The notes under the pieces: generated by a model
The model's input: only the letters and a program-made list of their open reading frames with translations
The model's database searches: none
What the model was told of the DNA's origin: nothing
Position numbers and translations under genes: made by a program
Assembly: GCA_016201285.1 (NCBI GenBank)
Contig: JACQDE010000084.1
Coordinates: 1-64,000 of the forward strand
Direction of reading: 5' to 3'
Source of the DNA: Acidobacteriota bacterium
GTDB taxonomy: Bacteria > Acidobacteriota > Terriglobia > Acidiferrales > UBA7541
Length of the DNA stretch: 64,000 nt
Shown here: piece after piece, positions 17,215 to 25,341 of the stretch
How positions within the stretch are numbered: the first letter of the stretch is position 1
Layout: every line of letters begins with the position of its first letter

Positions 17215-17652
17215 ATGAAAAAAGCATATCGGCAAGCTCTGATTGCCAGGATCAACTGCAAGGACTGGTGGCATGTTCCTCCAGTTGATCCCCAGGCCTA
17301 CCAGAAACGGGGGAAGTTCTATGCTTCCACGTTTCGAGAAGCGGAGTTCTGGGGTCGGCCACTGGACATGCCTGAGCGGGTGCGAGTTGAGAATCCGCTC
17401 ATAGGTGACGAGTCGCACGTCGAGAAGGCACTATTCGGAAAGGCCCTGAGGCACCCCGACCTGGACAAAACTCCCCATGCCAACTTGGTTGCATGGCGAT
17501 TCAGACTGGACGCCAGAATGAAGAAGGCCGCAGTAGCGAAGGGCTATGACGCCATTGTGATTCTGAGCAGGTCGGGTTTCCAGAAGCTGCGAACTCAGGG
17601 CAGACTTCCCCTCAGCATCGAATTGAACATCGTTCGCGCAACAAGAGCCTGA
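17215..17652 (+). CDS. Hypothetical protein, possible ADP-ribosyltransferase-like fold
   Basis: 145 residues, soluble. Features that recall small ADP-ribosyltransferase-like domains are FYASTFREAEFWG (about 34-46), an EKALFGKAL helix in the middle and KKAAVAKGYDAIVIL (about 100-115), where many ART-like proteins carry an alanine-rich helix followed by GYDAIV. The catalytic residues of that family cannot be assigned securely. The start is ATG with GGGGTGG upstream. It lies just after a 68-residue gene on the same strand. Function is unassigned; ART-like is a hypothesis only. Confidence 0.5.
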   Translation: MKKAYRQALIARINCKDWWHVPPVDPQAYQKRGKFYASTFREAEFWGRPLDMPERVRVENPLIGDESHVEKALFGKALRHPDLDKTPHANLVAWRFRLDARMKKAAVAKGYDAIVILSRSGFQKLRTQGRLPLSIELNIVRATRA

Positions 17653-17739
17653 TTCCTCGGAAGATTGGGGCGAGGTTTGATTCTGGCAATATCGGATGAG
17701 ATCTTTAGCGACCGCAGGGCAAATGGGCTCTTCTCTCGG

Positions 17740-19440
17740 CTAGCTTAGGACCAGCTTCAAGTCAATAACGTAGATTGGCTGGACGAAACCTGAAAGTATC
17801 AAACGGTGGGTTGAGTGTGGAATGACTTGAGGATTCGGCACTGCAATTGGGGAGGATTCGAGTCTCTCAACAGTGATTCCGATTTCCGCTAATGCTTGCC
17901 TGTCCTCATCAGTGATCTCCCAGCACACAATGCAGTTGATATCGTTGAACATCTTCTGCGCGTCATCGAAATCCTTGGTGATGTTCCTGAGCCTAGATTT
18001 GAACTCAATGACTAGCTTCTTGTTGCCCCAGAGGGCGTACAAGTCATACTTACTTCGATATCCACAGCACAGCGGGGTGATGTTCCTGATTCTCCCGTTT
18101 CCAATGCATTCGAAGAACAGGGCAACCACACTTGCTTCCTGGTCCTTTGGGTTTTTTCTTAAGTGGATTCCCTGAAGCCCAAGATCAACAAGGCGGTCGA
18201 TTTCAGCAAACGTTTCATCGCGATCCCAATCACTGATTGTGCTAACTTCTCCCGAGACATACTTCGTTACGTACTGGAGGTATTCGTTGAATATTTTCTT
18301 GCTGTAATCCTTGTAGATCGCGGCTTGCTTGCCGTGGATTGCCTTGCGTCCGATGTCGAACTTGAGCTTTGCGTCTTCAAACAACACAAAGACGTTTGAC
18401 CAATACCCCGCGTAACCTGTCGTGGGATGCTCTGTTGAAATGCCGGTTGGCATTCCCCTAACGGAAGTAAAAATGCCGTGTTCAAAACGTGTAAATCCGA
18501 AATTCTCAAGCCATTCGTCGTCCTGGACTTGTTCTTGTGTGCATAGCCCGCTATAGATTGACAGCTGATCCCATGTGCTCCTCCTCGGGACAAAACAAGA
18601 AACGTATCGGATTACTCGCTGGTCTGAATGCTCGAACCTGCCATTCCGGGATATGACTCTGTCTCTGAGCTTAGTTCTCTTTTCGTGGTCAGTCCTGTCG
18701 CCCTCTCTGGTCCAAGCTATGAAATCATCCAAGTCGATTTGCGCGTTTTCCGACAGGTTCTCGAAGGGAAGCCAATATTTGAAGGGTACACGGTCCTCAT
18801 GCGTTTGACCATCTTGGTCCTTAAACTTCAGGTGGATTTCAATCTCTTTATCAACATCCCATATGGTCTTTGTATTGCCTATCGCGGTCTTTGTGCGGAG
18901 AACGTGAACGAGTTGGGTCGCCTTCAAGCTGAAAATGCTCGGATTCTCAACGCCCTTGGCATGAACGATCGTACCCTGATGATGTGTATCTAAGCGGTCG
19001 TGTTGGAGCTTGAGAGGTGAGGGGTCGGTGGAGTTTTTCCAAGCAAACGCGTTGAGAACTTTTCCCTCACTCGCCCCATGTTCATTGCCCGATTTTATGT
19101 AGAAATCGTTGCACGAAAACATGACAAAGGTAAGCCCAACGCCCTTTTCACCGATAGTCTCCTCGTTACCGGCCTTGTCTGTGGCAAACGGCTTCAACAA
19201 CTCCGGCAATCTTTCAGGGGGGATGCCTACGCCGTTGTCAGAAATCAGGATAGACTTTTCGTTGGCGTCAATTTCTAGGCGAATAATTCCCCTCTCCACA
19301 TTTGCTTGCCGGACGGCGTCAACTGCGTTTTGGCAAAGTTCCGCAAGGACATCCCATGTATGATTGTAGCTGTCGTCGATGTCCCTAATACTGTGTCTGA
19401 TCTGCTCGACGTTTGGCTGGAGAAAGTCTACAGAGCTCAT
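17740..19440 (-). CDS. GHKL ATPase fused to a PD-(D/E)XK-like nuclease domain
   Basis: 566 residues. An HSP90/MORC-type ATPase domain occupies the start: N-box ELCQNAVDA (34-42), G1 DNGVGI (68-73) and G2 GEKGVGL (97-103). A middle region resembles the transducer of GHKL proteins and includes FDIGRKAIHGKQ. Near the C-terminus YDLYALWGNKKLVIEFKSRL has the D...ExK spacing of a restriction-endonuclease-like fold. The combination of ATP-driven clamp and nuclease suggests DNA sensing and cleavage. The ATG at 19440 was chosen because upstream residues are not conserved. An XRE repressor-like gene lies just upstream on the same strand. It is probably a defence module; no methyltransferase accompanies it. 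Confidence 0.7.
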   Translation of the reverse strand: MSSVDFLQPNVEQIRHSIRDIDDSYNHTWDVLAELCQNAVDAVRQANVERGIIRLEIDANEKSILISDNGVGIPPERLPELLKPFATDKAGNEETIGEKGVGLTFVMFSCNDFYIKSGNEHGASEGKVLNAFAWKNSTDPSPLKLQHDRLDTHHQGTIVHAKGVENPSIFSLKATQLVHVLRTKTAIGNTKTIWDVDKEIEIHLKFKDQDGQTHEDRVPFKYWLPFENLSENAQIDLDDFIAWTREGDRTDHEKRTKLRDRVISRNGRFEHSDQRVIRYVSCFVPRRSTWDQLSIYSGLCTQEQVQDDEWLENFGFTRFEHGIFTSVRGMPTGISTEHPTTGYAGYWSNVFVLFEDAKLKFDIGRKAIHGKQAAIYKDYSKKIFNEYLQYVTKYVSGEVSTISDWDRDETFAEIDRLVDLGLQGIHLRKNPKDQEASVVALFFECIGNGRIRNITPLCCGYRSKYDLYALWGNKKLVIEFKSRLRNITKDFDDAQKMFNDINCIVCWEITDEDRQALAEIGITVERLESSPIAVPNPQVIPHSTHRLILSGFVQPIYVIDLKLVLS

Positions 19441-19591
19441 TAAGCGCTTTCCTATCCGGGGGCATATTACTGCCAGCCTCAAACCGTGGCAAGGCATGTG
19501 AGTGTTTTGTCTCGGAGGAGGCTTGAATATGTGGGGCAGCGTCAATCCAAATTACCTTGCCCGCGAATTGTCCAACACCTTTTGTCTGCTT

Positions 19592-19870
19592 TCAATACAC
19601 TCTGTGAACTCTTGGAAGTAGTTTTCGGATGCGGCGAACGAGGTAGGACGGCGAGACCTTCAGGGCGGCTGCGATCTCAAGAACGGCCGTAAGGGTTGGG
19701 GTGTGTTTCCTTCGCTCTAGAAGACTGATGTATTTGGGATGGTAGCCGCTCTCAAAAGCCAGGGCTTCCTGGGTCAAATGACGTTTCTCACGAAGCTCCA
19801 CCAAGACCCGAGCGAAAGCCGCCCGCACGTGAAGCTCTCTAGGATGAGTCTTGCCGCCGATGCCTGCCAT
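19592..19870 (-). CDS. XRE-family helix-turn-helix regulator
   Basis: 92 residues from ATG 19870. The five-helix XRE fold is clear: FARVLVELREKRHLTQEALA, then ESGYHPKYISLLERRKHTP (recognition helix), then LTAVLEIAAALKVSPSYLV. It ends 151 bases upstream of the GHKL-nuclease start on the same strand, so it probably represses or times expression of that gene, as controller proteins do for restriction enzymes (inference). It has a short basic tail and no second domain. Confidence 0.8.
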   Translation of the reverse strand: MAGIGGKTHPRELHVRAAFARVLVELREKRHLTQEALAFESGYHPKYISLLERRKHTPTLTAVLEIAAALKVSPSYLVRRIRKLLPRVHRVY

Positions 19871-20132
19871 AGGCGGCAATAGGTTGCGACTTTGCTAAGC
19901 ATAGTTCCACAAAGTATACTATCCCAGTGAATTGAGCCTAAAATGACTTCGGTGGGGGCTTCAGCACGGTGAGAAGCACTGCGCCATCGAGTTTTGGCAT
20001 AGCCGACCTGACGGAATGTCCAGCATTTAGCAAATGCGGAATGGTTGCGACTGACGGGCTATACTTGCCGCGCTCCGGGGTGCCGTTCATCCCTGGTCGG
20101 ACTCAGCATGGAATGATTCATAGGAGAATGTG

Positions 20133-20462
20133 ATGAGCAAGAGTGGACGACCCCTAGCAGTCAGTGACGACCGCAAGTTCGAAGTGCATTGCGACGCGGG
20201 TGCTTTCGGTTCATTCTCCGTCGGGGCCAACGGGCTGGCTCTTCGGGCGGCGCAGCGTGTGCGACGGGATGGCACCCAAGAGATGTGGGAGTCGGTGGTT
20301 ATAATCGGTAAGGAAGAAGAAAATGGTTCACTGGTGGTCCAAGTCCTGATCTGCAACCCTGAGTGGGATGAACCGGTTGAAGTTGCCCGTATCCGTTCGC
20401 AGCCCAAAACCTCTGGAGGGCCGACCATTGAGTGCGATCTCGGTTTGGCGAGACCCTGCTAG
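20133..20462 (+). CDS. Hypothetical protein
   Basis: 109 residues, mostly beta-strand in appearance, beginning MSKSGRPLAVSD, with strands such as FEVHCDAGAFGSFSV and SLVVQVLIC. The ATG at 20133 follows AGGAG seven bases upstream. There is no signal peptide or membrane segment. It is not recognised. It lies between the XRE/GHKL module and the sigma factor on the plus strand and may belong to the backbone. Confidence 0.5.
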   Translation: MSKSGRPLAVSDDRKFEVHCDAGAFGSFSVGANGLALRAAQRVRRDGTQEMWESVVIIGKEEENGSLVVQVLICNPEWDEPVEVARIRSQPKTSGGPTIECDLGLARPC

Positions 20463-20751
20463 GAGTGAACTGTCGTGCTCAGTCCTGGTCCCCAAATCAA
20501 ACCGGCACTCCGCGTGCCCGAGCATTGCCGATGCACCCGATTAATTTAGCTTGAATGCCTCACGCTATGCAGCTAACGTTCGGCGAGCAACAGGCGAGGA
20601 TGGACGGGGTAAAAGGGCGGATGCTGTTGACGCTCTCGGGATCGAGGAGATTAGGTTGTTCGGCATGGTCCAGTAACGCAAACGAACGCTTGAGAGCATC
20701 TTTCGCTTGCGATCGAAGGCCCAAATTCTGTTTGCGGGAGGAACTTGGCGT

Positions 20752-21429
20752 GTGACTTTGGATAACGAAAACCCGCGCTCGACCCCTGAGAGGCCTTCCG
20801 CTAACGCTTCTCGTGAGGTTTCACATCTTTCGGATGAAGAACTCATCCTGCTGTTGCGGTCCGGCTCCCACCCTGCCATGTCCGTCCTGTTCGACCGCTT
20901 CCACAGGCTCGTTTTGAGCGTTGCTTGCCGGATTGTCCGCGACTTTGGCGAAGCAGAAGATGTGATGCAGGAGGTGTTCCTCGAAATCTATCGGAAGGCG
21001 ACTCTCTTTGATCCTGCCAAGGGAAGCGCTAAGGTTTGGATTCTGCAGTATGCTTACCACCGCAGCATGAATCGCCGGCAGTTCCTCGCGATTCGAGGCC
21101 ACTATGACCCGCGAAACCCCGTCATTTCAAACCGCCAGGAGTGGGAACCCCAAATGTCCCCCAATGGGTGGGGTGGATTGACCATCGAGGAACGCGAACG
21201 AATCATGCTGAAAGGCATGGAATCTTTGTCGGAGAAGCAACGAACGGTTCTCCAATTGGCATACTTCGAGGGGCTCTTGATAAAGGAGATCGCCGAGCGG
21301 ATGGGCGAAAGTGCTGAGCGGGTCAACAACTATTACTTCCGGGGCCTGCACAAGCTTCGGGACGTGCTGCACGAAATGCTTGCGAGTGCGAAAGACGACA
21401 AGAAATGCACCGAGACGGCGAAGTCATAG
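20752..21429 (+). CDS. ECF-type RNA polymerase sigma factor
   Basis: 225 residues from the GTG at 20752, preceded by GGGAGGA; a TTG at 20707 is an alternative. Region 2 runs from VLFDRFHRLVLSVACRIVRD through AEDVMQEVFLEIY (the DAED-like core-binding helix) to WILQYAYHRSMNRR (promoter melting). Region 4 is LSEKQRTVLQLAYFEGLLIKEIAERMG (a helix-turn-helix). The protein directs RNA polymerase to specific promoters. The next gene, overlapping by 25 bases, is a zinc-binding membrane anti-sigma factor, so this is a classical co-expressed pair. Its targets may include element genes. Confidence 0.85.
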   Translation: MTLDNENPRSTPERPSANASREVSHLSDEELILLLRSGSHPAMSVLFDRFHRLVLSVACRIVRDFGEAEDVMQEVFLEIYRKATLFDPAKGSAKVWILQYAYHRSMNRRQFLAIRGHYDPRNPVISNRQEWEPQMSPNGWGGLTIEERERIMLKGMESLSEKQRTVLQLAYFEGLLIKEIAERMGESAERVNNYYFRGLHKLRDVLHEMLASAKDDKKCTETAKS

Positions 21430-22688
21430 ACCACGTCAAGTTCCAACAGCTAGCTGCTTTGGCGGCGACGGGCCAGCTTTCGGCGGCGGAGTATGCCGAA
21501 CTCGCTGCCCACTTCGAAGTGTGTCCGACTTGCAAAGAAGAGTACGGTGACTTTGAGGAGATCCTGCACGGCCAGTTGCCGCTCCTCCATTCGGAATTGG
21601 CCCCCCCGGCCGAGCTGAGTTCAGGTAGCCGCTCGGATGAATTCAAGGAGAGGTTCTTCGCCCGCGCACAGGCAAAGGGCCTGCCATTTGCCCCAGCTCT
21701 GCCCCCACGCCAAACCTGGGGTGCGAGGCTGCGACTCATTGCGCCGGGTCCGGTCTTTGCTTATGCCGCTATCCTGGTGCTCGCCGTCTTGGTCGGCTTC
21801 TCGGCCTACCAAGGGCGCCGGGCGAATCTGATAAGCCAGGCCCGCTTAGAGGAAATCCAAAGACTCGACAAACAGAATGCCGCCCTACGCGAAGAACTCT
21901 CTGACAAAGAAAAGGCTCAGGACGCCCTCACCGCCGATGAGCTATCAGCGGCGCGCTCCAAGAACGTGGAGTTGGCCGTGCGGTACGACACAATCGAGCA
22001 AAAGTTGAAGGCGGCATCGGATGAAATCGAGGCTTTGCGAAAACAGGCCCAGGAACAAACCCAAATCGGGCAGGAGAAGGAGAGCCGTCTATCAAGAGAT
22101 TTGGATGTGTCTCGGGCAGCAATCGGCCAGATGACGGTCGAGCTCGACAATCTGCGCAAGGCACGCAATGAGGGTGCTCTTGCACTTGCAGATCGGCAAG
22201 CTCGAATTGAGGAGTTGCAGAAACAGTTGACGACTCAGACGGAATCTCTGGATCGCACGAGAAGATTGCTTACGGCGGACCGTGACATTCGGGACCTAAT
22301 GGGCGCCCGCAACCTCCACATCACCGATGTGTACGATGTGGATGGGAAAGGAAAGACCCGCCAACTCTTTGGCAGGGTTTTCTACACAAAAGAAAAGTCC
22401 CTCATCTTCTACGCATTCGATTTGCAGAATCCGCAGATTACGCCAGCCAAACAGTCCTTCCAGGCTTGGGGCTACAAAGAATCTGCGAAGCAAGTCGCCC
22501 GCAGCCTCGGTATCTTCTATTTGGACGACAAGAACCAGAACCGCTGGGCATTGAAATTTGACGACCCCGCCGTGCTGGCGGAAATCGACGCCGTTTTTGT
22601 CACCGTCGAACCGCCCGGGGGCAGTTCCAAGCCCACAGGGCAGAAGCTTCTTTACGCGTTCCTACGCTCAGATGCGAACCATCCTTAG
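21405..22688 (+). CDS. Membrane-anchored zinc-binding anti-sigma factor
   Basis: 427 residues. The N-terminal HxxxCxxC zinc motif (His36, Cys40, Cys43) is that of ZAS-type anti-sigma factors. One transmembrane segment follows (about 112-135). Residues 145-300 form a long coiled coil rich in Glu, Lys, Gln and Leu. The C-terminal domain (about 305-425, starting DLMGARNLHITDV) resembles the extracytoplasmic part of RskA-like proteins. It should hold the sigma factor at the membrane until a signal frees it. It overlaps the sigma gene by 25 bases. The unusually long coiled coil is a feature worth noting. Confidence 0.8.
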   Translation: MHRDGEVIDHVKFQQLAALAATGQLSAAEYAELAAHFEVCPTCKEEYGDFEEILHGQLPLLHSELAPPAELSSGSRSDEFKERFFARAQAKGLPFAPALPPRQTWGARLRLIAPGPVFAYAAILVLAVLVGFSAYQGRRANLISQARLEEIQRLDKQNAALREELSDKEKAQDALTADELSAARSKNVELAVRYDTIEQKLKAASDEIEALRKQAQEQTQIGQEKESRLSRDLDVSRAAIGQMTVELDNLRKARNEGALALADRQARIEELQKQLTTQTESLDRTRRLLTADRDIRDLMGARNLHITDVYDVDGKGKTRQLFGRVFYTKEKSLIFYAFDLQNPQITPAKQSFQAWGYKESAKQVARSLGIFYLDDKNQNRWALKFDDPAVLAEIDAVFVTVEPPGGSSKPTGQKLLYAFLRSDANHP

Positions 22689-22722
22689 GGGGACGGTGAC
22701 AAGATCCGCCCTGAGGGGCCCT

Positions 22723-23586
22723 CTATTCTCGGACTTCTTCCCGCTGTCGGGCCGCGGCAACCCACTCCTTTACGAGGAGGGGAACTCTCTCCAAGACTTC
22801 TGATCCAAACAGAACCTCATCGACGTACCCCATGTGGAGCATGTCCACAATTCTGCAAAGGTAGGAACGCCCCATATTCCACCAGGTATCGTAAGCGTCC
22901 ACCATCAGATAGTGCTTAACATCGATGTGCTCGTGTTCGCGGAGTTCTTCCAATTCCATGCCGTCGAGTAGACTTTCGTACACGCCGTCTGCGACTCGGC
23001 TCCCGAATGTAGTGGTGTAGTAGTATTCCTTAGTTTCCCAGATAGCTATCGGATTCTCTGTGCTTGGAAAAGCCCCATCCACCCACCGGGCCAATGTTCG
23101 AACTGGCGCACCATCAACCGTGACCGACGTGAGCCCTCTTGGACTGTAGTCACAAGGGAGCTCCTCACAGTTTGTTTCGATTAGCATATTGATGATGCCA
23201 GTGAAATAGGCCTCCGCTTTCTTTGTGCCCTTTTGTTTGTTCATTGGCACGGTCCATTTGGGCTTCAGTTTCTTCCTGAGTTGTCGAAAGATCTTCCTCG
23301 CTTTCGCAGCGTTCATAAGGTGAGGCCGAGCAACTTCATAAAGTACGCTTGCACGGTGCTCAAAATACGCCGCGAGGTTTGCACCCAATTCTGTCGGTTG
23401 GTTGCCCTCACCGATTACGTGGGAACTTCTAAGACCGAGGTCTTCGAGGGCTTTGGCGATCTCTTTCAGCGAAGGAACCCTGATTCGCCCCGTACTTCGC
23501 TCCGTGTAGCCAACATGCTGGCTAACGCTTCGGACGTTCGCCCAGAAGTACTTTGGTTGTTTTAGGAACCTTGTGTCTGGTTTCAT
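22723..23586 (-). CDS. Probable type II restriction endonuclease
   Basis: 287 residues from ATG 23586. A PIAIWETKEYYYTTTFG segment (about residues 180-196) has the ExK of a PD-(D/E)XK nuclease followed by the aromatic run seen in a family of restriction enzymes; GSRVADGVYESLLDG comes next. The gene overlaps by 65 bases the upstream XRE-type C-protein gene on the same strand. A D12-class adenine methyltransferase starts divergently 314 bases away. That three-gene layout (C, R and divergent M) is typical of controller-regulated type II systems. The target site cannot be predicted. Confidence 0.7.
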   Translation of the reverse strand: MKPDTRFLKQPKYFWANVRSVSQHVGYTERSTGRIRVPSLKEIAKALEDLGLRSSHVIGEGNQPTELGANLAAYFEHRASVLYEVARPHLMNAAKARKIFRQLRKKLKPKWTVPMNKQKGTKKAEAYFTGIINMLIETNCEELPCDYSPRGLTSVTVDGAPVRTLARWVDGAFPSTENPIAIWETKEYYYTTTFGSRVADGVYESLLDGMELEELREHEHIDVKHYLMVDAYDTWWNMGRSYLCRIVDMLHMGYVDEVLFGSEVLERVPLLVKEWVAAARQREEVRE

Positions 23587-23824
23587 TCCCAAGACCTTCA
23601 AATCGACGGACGAACTCCTCCAGAGAAACGCCAACCGCTTTGCAGATTTGTTGCAGTTCCAGCAAGTCCAAGCGCCGTTCACCGCTCTCGTACTTGCTCA
23701 CGAAGGATTGCGACTGTTTCAGAATTCGCGCCAGGTCACCTTGCCTCAACCCTGCCTCCACGCGAACTTGGCGCAGTAGCTCCCTGAGACACCGCTGTTG
23801 CGAACTGCCTGTGTATCGGGACAT
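23522..23824 (-). CDS. XRE-type controller (C) protein of the R-M system
   Basis: 100 residues. The helix-turn-helix is LRELLRQVRVEAGLRQGDLARILKQSQSFVSKYESGERRL, followed by LLELQQICKAVGVSLEEFV. C proteins bind palindromes in front of their own gene to delay endonuclease production until the methyltransferase has protected the DNA (family knowledge). The stop lies inside the start of the endonuclease gene (65-base overlap), so the two are translationally linked. The divergent methyltransferase is 75 bases away, and a TATTC-N7-GAATA palindrome sits between them. Confidence 0.8.
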   Translation of the reverse strand: MSRYTGSSQQRCLRELLRQVRVEAGLRQGDLARILKQSQSFVSKYESGERRLDLLELQQICKAVGVSLEEFVRRFEGLGNETRHKVPKTTKVLLGERPKR

Positions 23825-23855
23825 TTAGGGGGTAAAATTAACCACTGTTGATTCG

Positions 23856-23872
23856 TATTCCAAAACAGAATA
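23856..23872. promoter_or_regulatory. Candidate C-box operator: TATTC-N7-GAATA
   Basis: A perfect 5-bp inverted repeat with a 7-bp centre lies in the 75-base gap between the divergent C and M genes. Two direct GGACC copies (23883 and 23895) lie between it and the methyltransferase start. The position fits a C-protein operator controlling both directions. Confidence 0.45.
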
Positions 23873-23899
23873 TGCTTTGATTGGACCAATTGCTGGACC

Positions 23900-24802
23900 A
23901 TGAGCCTGCATCGACAAATGGAACTGCTAGTGGAAGCACCCAGCACCGCACTGTCGCCTGAGGCCGGGCCGCTTCTTAAGTGGATTGGCAACAAACACCG
24001 TTTTGCTCGGGAGATCGTTTCTTACTTTCCGAAAGGCTACAAAACCTACCGCGAACCTTTCCTTGGAAGCGGGGCCGTACTTGGCACGCTCGCACCTGAG
24101 CGCGGAGTGGGATCGGACAGCTTCGAACCGTTGATCGAGATTTGGAAGGCCCTTCGGGAAGATCCCCAGAAGCTAAAGAGGTGGTACTCCGAGCGCTGGC
24201 ACGCCATGATGGATGGCAAAAAGGTCGAAAAGTACGAGCGCATTAAGGCCCATTACAATGCCAAACCAAACGGCCCCGATCTTCTTTTTCTGAGTCGCGC
24301 ATGCTATGGAGGGGTGGTTCGATTTCGTAAGGCCGACGGTTACATGTCCACGCCCTGTGGAGTTCATGATCCAATCTCCCCAGCATCTTTCGCGAAGCGC
24401 GTTGACGAATGGCATAGCCGCACGGCCGGAACGAGCTTTGTTCTCCAAGACTACAGGGCAGCGATGGAAGGGGCGTCCAAGGGAGATCTTATCTACTGCG
24501 ACCCTCCGTACACTTTTACGCAATCCATTCTCTACGGAGCTCAGGCGTTCGACCTCAAGGATCTATTTCGGGTCATAGGGGAGTGTAAGAAGCGTGGCGT
24601 AAACGTTGCCCTGAGCATCGACGGCACAAAGCGCTCGGGCAGCATGGTCTGCAATGTGCCGATACCGAGAAGCCTTTTCGAGAGGGAGGTCATGATTCAC
24701 TGCGGACGCTCGATGCTGAAGCGTTTTCAAATGAACGGGAAGACACTGGAAAAGGAAGTCGTCCATGACAGGCTGCTCCTGACATACGAATTGCCTACAT
24801 AA
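23900..24802 (+). CDS. D12-class (Dam-like) N6-adenine DNA methyltransferase of the R-M system
   Basis: 300 residues in the alpha-class order: KWIGNK (27-32, SAM-binding region), EPFLGSGAV (52-60, motif I), a target recognition region, then DPPY (201-204, catalytic motif IV). It transfers a methyl group from SAM to N6 of adenine. It is transcribed away from the C and R genes and should protect the sites cut by that endonuclease. The ATG lies directly after a GGACC repeat, so initiation may be affected by operator occupancy. The family is confident; the pairing with the endonuclease is inferred from position. Confidence 0.85.
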   Translation: MSLHRQMELLVEAPSTALSPEAGPLLKWIGNKHRFAREIVSYFPKGYKTYREPFLGSGAVLGTLAPERGVGSDSFEPLIEIWKALREDPQKLKRWYSERWHAMMDGKKVEKYERIKAHYNAKPNGPDLLFLSRACYGGVVRFRKADGYMSTPCGVHDPISPASFAKRVDEWHSRTAGTSFVLQDYRAAMEGASKGDLIYCDPPYTFTQSILYGAQAFDLKDLFRVIGECKKRGVNVALSIDGTKRSGSMVCNVPIPRSLFEREVMIHCGRSMLKRFQMNGKTLEKEVVHDRLLLTYELPT

Positions 24803-24946
24803 ACGGAAGACAAGTTACCCTTCAGATTTGCGAGGGCATCGGAGACAGGCTTGGACTATTAGTCGCATACCCGCCTTGCCCATTAGATCTTCCGGTCGCG
24901 CTCAGGACCGCTTAAGTAGGAACGGACCGACGATTGGAGGATGCCG

Positions 24947-25162
24947 ATGCTCACGCCGAAGCAATTTGCCACATTCACTCCGAAGCGCAGAGAAGAGATT
25001 CGAGACAACTATGTCTTCATTCCGCGCAACCGACACGGCGTCAGATCCGGCTACTATCGTGACAGGGATATCGTGTCACTGTTGCGTACCCACTCTCGCG
25101 AGGTAGACATAGTTCTTTTCGTAGCGGGTACGGTTGCCTCCGGGCAGGCGGCAGGAGCGTGA
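24947..25162 (+). CDS. Small hypothetical protein
   Basis: 71 residues from ATG 24947, with GGAGG six bases upstream; an ATG at 24941 is too close to that site. The sequence begins MLTPKQFATFTPKRREE, is basic in the first half and ends in a hydrophobic, glycine/alanine-rich stretch (IVLFVAGTVASG). It lies after the methyltransferase on the same strand. No family was recognised. The good ribosome site is the main reason to list it. Confidence 0.4.
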   Translation: MLTPKQFATFTPKRREEIRDNYVFIPRNRHGVRSGYYRDRDIVSLLRTHSREVDIVLFVAGTVASGQAAGA

Positions 25163-25341
25163 GCCGTCACGTTCCCCCCAGACCCGCATGCCCCCTTCAA
25201 ATCTGGGAGAGACTTGCGTCTCCCGAATACGGGGCGCGGTTTGTATAGAAGGCTCGATTCGGTGACTCGGAAGGAGTGCGGGCTGGAAGGCAGTGGCGAA
25301 CGCATTGCTCTTGCTGCAACCGCTCTGCCGGATAAAACACC

